Positions 4,973 through 7,884 of a stretch of DNA of 7,884 bases are shown here, piece after piece. This DNA is from an uncultured bacterium (lineage in GTDB: Bacteria; Desulfobacterota; Desulfobulbia; Desulfobulbales; Desulfobulbaceae). Under the pieces are notes generated by a model. It had not been told where the DNA came from. It ran no database searches and was given only the letters and a program-made list of their open reading frames with translations. Every line of letters starts with the position of its first letter. Position 1 is the first letter of the stretch. The stretch lies in NCBI GenBank assembly GCA_903842475.1, contig CAIMMA010000808.1, forward strand, positions 1 to 7,884. Direction: 5' to 3'. Both the position numbers and the translations under genes were made by a program.

Positions 4973-6961
4973 TCAAAGGGCCAGTTGACAACTTACCCGC
5001 TCGCTGGGCACAAATCGCTCCTGAAACGCCTGTCGAGCATCGCAGGAACCAATGATCGCCACCAAATCCCTTTCCTGAAAAACAAGCCCGGGACCAGGAT
5101 TTGGCTCCAGATTGTCGCCGCGGAGCACACCGACCACCGACACCCCTGTTGTTTTACGAATCTCGGCCTCACCGATGGCCCGCCCAACCAAATTGCAGTC
5201 AGAGCCGATCTTAACCCACTGCAGATCGAACTGCTGCTCGGCTGAACGAAATTGGGACAGAGTCTTATACGGTTTGCTCCGACTCATGCTGCTGGTGAAA
5301 TATTCCTGGCGCAGGGTTTCGGTCTGCCTCTGAATCTCGGTTACCGGAATCCCCAAGGCAAGCAGCGCCTGCCGGGTCATTTCCAAACCGGCTTCCAATT
5401 CGGGGTAGACCAGATCGGTGACGTCGAGTTCGTTGAAGATGTCTAAAAATTCGGGGTCCGAAAGCCTGGCGACCACCTCAAGAGAGTTGTTCATGCGCCG
5501 GGCATGGGTGATTATGGACTGTGACACGACAATACCGGGGATGGTCACCACCAGCAATGAGGCTGTGGCTGCGGAAGCAGCCGCAAGCACGATTTCATGA
5601 CTGGCGTCGCCGTAGACTATTGCATAACCTTTGTTTTGGGCCTGATCTATCCTCCGTTGGTCGAGCTCAATGATAACGAAAGGGAGAGCCAGCCGATCCA
5701 GGGTGGCGGCTATCTGCACCCCGACCCGTCCGCCTCCGGCAATTAACACATGACCGCTTAAACCCTTCTCTGGAAAATTAATCGATTCGAGAGGTTCTTT
5801 CTGAAACCAGCGTTTCTTCAGTGTGTATAAACGATCAGTCTGGGCTGAAAGCATCGGGGTCAGAATCATAGTCAGGACCGCAGTGGTCAGCACCAGGTTG
5901 TAAAAATCGTGACCGATTGCCCCGGTCCCAAGACCGATCCTGGCCAACACAAAGGAAAACTCGCCGACTTGGAACAATCCCAGCCCCACGGCAACAGGGA
6001 TGACATTGCCGTAGCGAAACATCCAAGAAATTAATGAAAATATCAGACCTTTGCCGATACTAACCACCAGTACCAACAAAAGGATGGTACTGAAGTTATT
6101 CACAAAAAATCGGGGATCGAGCAACATGCCAACCGAGGCGAAAAAGAGCAGGCCAAAAACGTCGCGCAAAGGAATAATGTCACTGAGGGCCTGGTGTCCG
6201 TAATCGGATTCATTGAGTACCATGCCGGCGATGAAAGCGCCGAAGGCAAAGGACAGCCCGACCAGATACGTGGCATATCCAATGCCCAGACCAATGGCTA
6301 TGATCGCCAGAAGAAACAACTCGCGGGAACCGAGTTTGACGATATGCCGCATTAGCCAGGGCAGCAACTTGGCCCCGAGCACAAACATGCCCACTAGAAA
6401 CAGGGCGGCCTTGAGTGCCGCATATCCCAGCGAAACAAAGCCGGCGGCGGGGTCGTTCAACAACGGCAGGATGATCAGCATGGGAACCACCGCCAGATCC
6501 TGAACAATCAGCATGCCGATCATGACTTTACTCGACAAGGTCCCCAGCCACCCCTGATTCATCAGGGTTTTAAGCAGCACCATGGTGCTTGACAGGGAGA
6601 TCAGAGCCCCGAACCAGATCGAGGTTTTCGGGTCCCATCCCATCATCTTGCCGATGCCAATCCCGAGTGCGAGAGTCAGGCCAATTTGCAGGGGTGTGCC
6701 CAAAAGCGCAATGTACTTGACCGGTTTCAGATCCTTGTGAGAGAACTCCAGCCCCAGGGCAAAGAGCAGCAACCCTACCCCTATTTCAGCCAACAACTCG
6801 ATGTCATGCACTTCGGTGATGGTCAGGCCGCCGGTATGGGGCCCGAGGAGCACACCGGCGAGGATATACCCTAAAATCAGCGGTTGCTTCAACCGCTGCA
6901 TCAGCAGACCGCAAAAAAAAGCGGCAACGACAAGGAGAATAATATCGGTTGCAATGCCCAT
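4973..6961 (-). CDS. CPA2 (Kef-type) monovalent cation:proton antiporter with RCK domains
   Basis: An inner-membrane exchanger or glutathione-gated-type potassium efflux protein; cation choice cannot be read from sequence. The 662 residues contain about 12-13 hydrophobic segments in the first 375. CPA2 landmarks are GYILAGVLLGP (31-41), ALGLEFS (68-74), SLSSTMVLLK (122-131), the ion-site stretch VQDLAVVP (153-160) with Q154-D155 as in Kef proteins, FAFGAFIAGMVL (238-249) and GEFSFVLA (333-340). A cytoplasmic RCK_N (TrkA-N) domain follows at about 402-520, with the nucleotide-binding GGGRVG (409-414) and acidic E432/D434 after the second strand. An RCK_C (TrkA-C) domain is at about 575-640 (GVSVVGVLRGDN and ERDLVAIIG). 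KefB and KefC of E. coli lack RCK_C, so I give no gene symbol. The ATG has a weak GGGA 8 nt upstream. It appears to be a single-gene unit. Confidence 0.95.
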   Translation of the reverse strand: MGIATDIILLVVAAFFCGLLMQRLKQPLILGYILAGVLLGPHTGGLTITEVHDIELLAEIGVGLLLFALGLEFSHKDLKPVKYIALLGTPLQIGLTLALGIGIGKMMGWDPKTSIWFGALISLSSTMVLLKTLMNQGWLGTLSSKVMIGMLIVQDLAVVPMLIILPLLNDPAAGFVSLGYAALKAALFLVGMFVLGAKLLPWLMRHIVKLGSRELFLLAIIAIGLGIGYATYLVGLSFAFGAFIAGMVLNESDYGHQALSDIIPLRDVFGLLFFASVGMLLDPRFFVNNFSTILLLVLVVSIGKGLIFSLISWMFRYGNVIPVAVGLGLFQVGEFSFVLARIGLGTGAIGHDFYNLVLTTAVLTMILTPMLSAQTDRLYTLKKRWFQKEPLESINFPEKGLSGHVLIAGGGRVGVQIAATLDRLALPFVIIELDQRRIDQAQNKGYAIVYGDASHEIVLAAASAATASLLVVTIPGIVVSQSIITHARRMNNSLEVVARLSDPEFLDIFNELDVTDLVYPELEAGLEMTRQALLALGIPVTEIQRQTETLRQEYFTSSMSRSKPYKTLSQFRSAEQQFDLQWVKIGSDCNLVGRAIGEAEIRKTTGVSVVGVLRGDNLEPNPGPGLVFQERDLVAIIGSCDARQAFQERFVPSERVSCQLAL

Positions 6962-7306
6962 GATAATTGTCCCGCGGAGGCCGGTTGCGCCGAGCCGCTA
7001 TTTTTGATAAAAATGGATTAAAATTAAAGGAATAATACACACCGGTAACCCGCCAAAAACAAGCACTTTATGGTCGAAACACGCCAACAATGCTTTGCAG
7101 CAGCTCCGGGCAACAGGGAACGATACAAGGGAAGTACTTATTGCTTTTTGCAGTCCAACTGCCCACTAACCAGAGACACCTTTCCTTGGGTTTCCTCCCT
7201 CCTGTCGAGACCTCGGCGCCAAGCCAGGCGCAGCAGGGCCTGGCGAGGGGAGTGGCTTTTCGCGTGGACCCAAGTTAGGGTTTCACGGATTCAGGCCCAA
7301 TAAGAC
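6962..7306. other. Intergenic region between the secreted protein gene and the antiporter gene
   Basis: No gene is supported. The 80 bases before the antiporter ATG include TATTAT (7037-7032), a possible -10 box without a good -35, and an AT-rich inverted repeat ATTTTT-GAT-AAAAAT near 7001-7016. The half near the secreted protein gene is GC-rich and holds the inverted repeat at 7211-7248. A 77-codon plus-strand frame starting at 7070 has no ribosome binding site and an arginine-rich, low-credibility translation. Confidence 0.5.
7211..7248. repeat. GC-rich nested inverted repeat
   Basis: GCCAGGC (7223-7229) and GCCTGGC (7238-7244) form a 7-bp stem with an 8-nt loop. Outside it CCTC (7211-7214) pairs with GAGG (7245-7248). 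An alternative pairing joins GCGCC (7216-7220) to GGCGC (7227-7231). No T run follows on the minus strand, so it is not a standard terminator for the upstream gene. It could be one copy of a dispersed intergenic palindrome, which one window cannot show. Confidence 0.6.
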
Positions 7307-7873
7307 TTACAAACCTTTCATTTCTTCACGTTCTCTTTTCTCTATCGTTTTTTCTTTATATAATTTATCATGATACATAATCGAATGATTAATTAAATAA
7401 TTATAACCAGATAGTGCATGTACAATAATAGTTTTTTCTTCATCCCATGAGGAGACAAACTTGAGTTGGCCAGTGGACAAGGCAAGCCCATAAAAGCCTT
7501 TTTTGTCTTTATACATATCATTAGACCATATCTCTTCCCTGGACTCGGGTTTTCCATATTTCGAATCCAGAAATTCATTAATTCTTAAATAATCTTGTAT
7601 ATAAACATTAACATTGACTCTATTCTCAACAAACCTATAAGTTCCCGATTTAAGCTTATCATTTTCAAACTCATAAATTATGTGAACAATACTGCTTGCG
7701 ATTTTACCTTTAAATGTCAGGGTGTCATCACCTGGAAACACAGGCTCAGTTTTCTCTAACTGCTTCACCTGTTCTCTAGACATACCCCACTCAGCTTCTC
7801 TAAATTCAGAAGCTAAGCAGCACGAAAAGCACATTATTATAATTGGATAAACTATAAAAATATATTTTATCAT
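7307..7873 (-). CDS. Putative secreted protein of unknown function
   Basis: I cannot name a function. The 188-residue product begins with a hydrophobic signal peptide (about 1-21, ending SCCLA before SEF), so export to the periplasm is likely; a cleavage after A21 fits signal peptidase I better than a clear lipobox. After it comes REAEWGMSREQVKQLE (25-40), a pattern seen at the start of many small exported proteins of unknown function, followed by YEFENDKLKSGTYRF (67-81) and a FLDSKYGKP stretch (101-109). The C-terminus is highly charged (DKLYKEKTIEKREREEMKGL). The gene is strikingly AT-rich, with many ATA, TTA and AAA codons, unlike the genes downstream, which suggests recent acquisition. 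The ATG lies 11 bases from the window edge, with a weak AGG upstream; its promoter is outside. Confidence 0.8.
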   Translation of the reverse strand: MIKYIFIVYPIIIMCFSCCLASEFREAEWGMSREQVKQLEKTEPVFPGDDTLTFKGKIASSIVHIIYEFENDKLKSGTYRFVENRVNVNVYIQDYLRINEFLDSKYGKPESREEIWSNDMYKDKKGFYGLALSTGQLKFVSSWDEEKTIIVHALSGYNYLINHSIMYHDKLYKEKTIEKREREEMKGL

Positions 7874-7884
7874 AGATCAACCTA

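Noticed and set aside
7070..7303. 77-codon plus-strand frame in the spacer upstream of the antiporter gene
   Set aside because: There is no ribosome binding site, the translation is arginine-rich with no recognisable domain, and a palindrome lies within it. Most likely non-coding.
1..7884. CRISPR arrays, insertion sequences, integrases, phage or defence genes
   Set aside because: I found no regularly spaced repeats, no transposase or integrase-like translation, and no defence-gene motifs on either strand.

Overview
The window looks like an ordinary chromosomal segment of a Gram-negative bacterium of moderate GC content. I infer a deltaproteobacterial, Desulfuromonas/Geobacter-like host from the gene order and from the character of PheS, ThrS and IF3; this is judgement by eye, not a database result. 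Every gene I can support lies on the minus strand, so transcription runs from high to low coordinates.

From right to left: (1) 7307-7873, a small AT-rich gene for a secreted protein of unknown function. (2) 6962-7306, a spacer with a GC-rich nested inverted repeat. (3) 4973-6961, a full-length CPA2 (Kef-type) monovalent cation:proton antiporter with cytoplasmic RCK_N and RCK_C domains. (4) 4628-4972, a spacer whose left end holds candidate sigma70 promoters. (5) 4553-4627, tRNA-Val(GAC) with an encoded CCA. (6) 4487-4544, a strong hairpin followed by a U tract. A 16-codon leader reading frame runs through it, and its UAA overlaps the thrS AUG (UAAUG). (7) The translation operon thrS, infC, rpmI, rplT, pheS. 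(8) A clear rho-independent terminator 72 nt after pheS, then about 95 bases with no recognisable gene.

The operon supplies threonyl-tRNA synthetase, initiation factor IF3, ribosomal proteins L35 and L20, and the alpha subunit of phenylalanyl-tRNA synthetase. The sequence suggests several control layers: attenuation or coupling ahead of thrS, an AUU start on infC (the classic IF3 autoregulation device), and a structured rpmI-rplT spacer that could be an L20 operator. The expected partner gene pheT does not follow pheS inside the window.

The most interesting item is the leader between tRNA-Val and thrS. A terminator-like stem contains both the ribosome binding site and the start of a short hydrophobic ORF that is translationally coupled to thrS. 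The rest is well-known housekeeping content.
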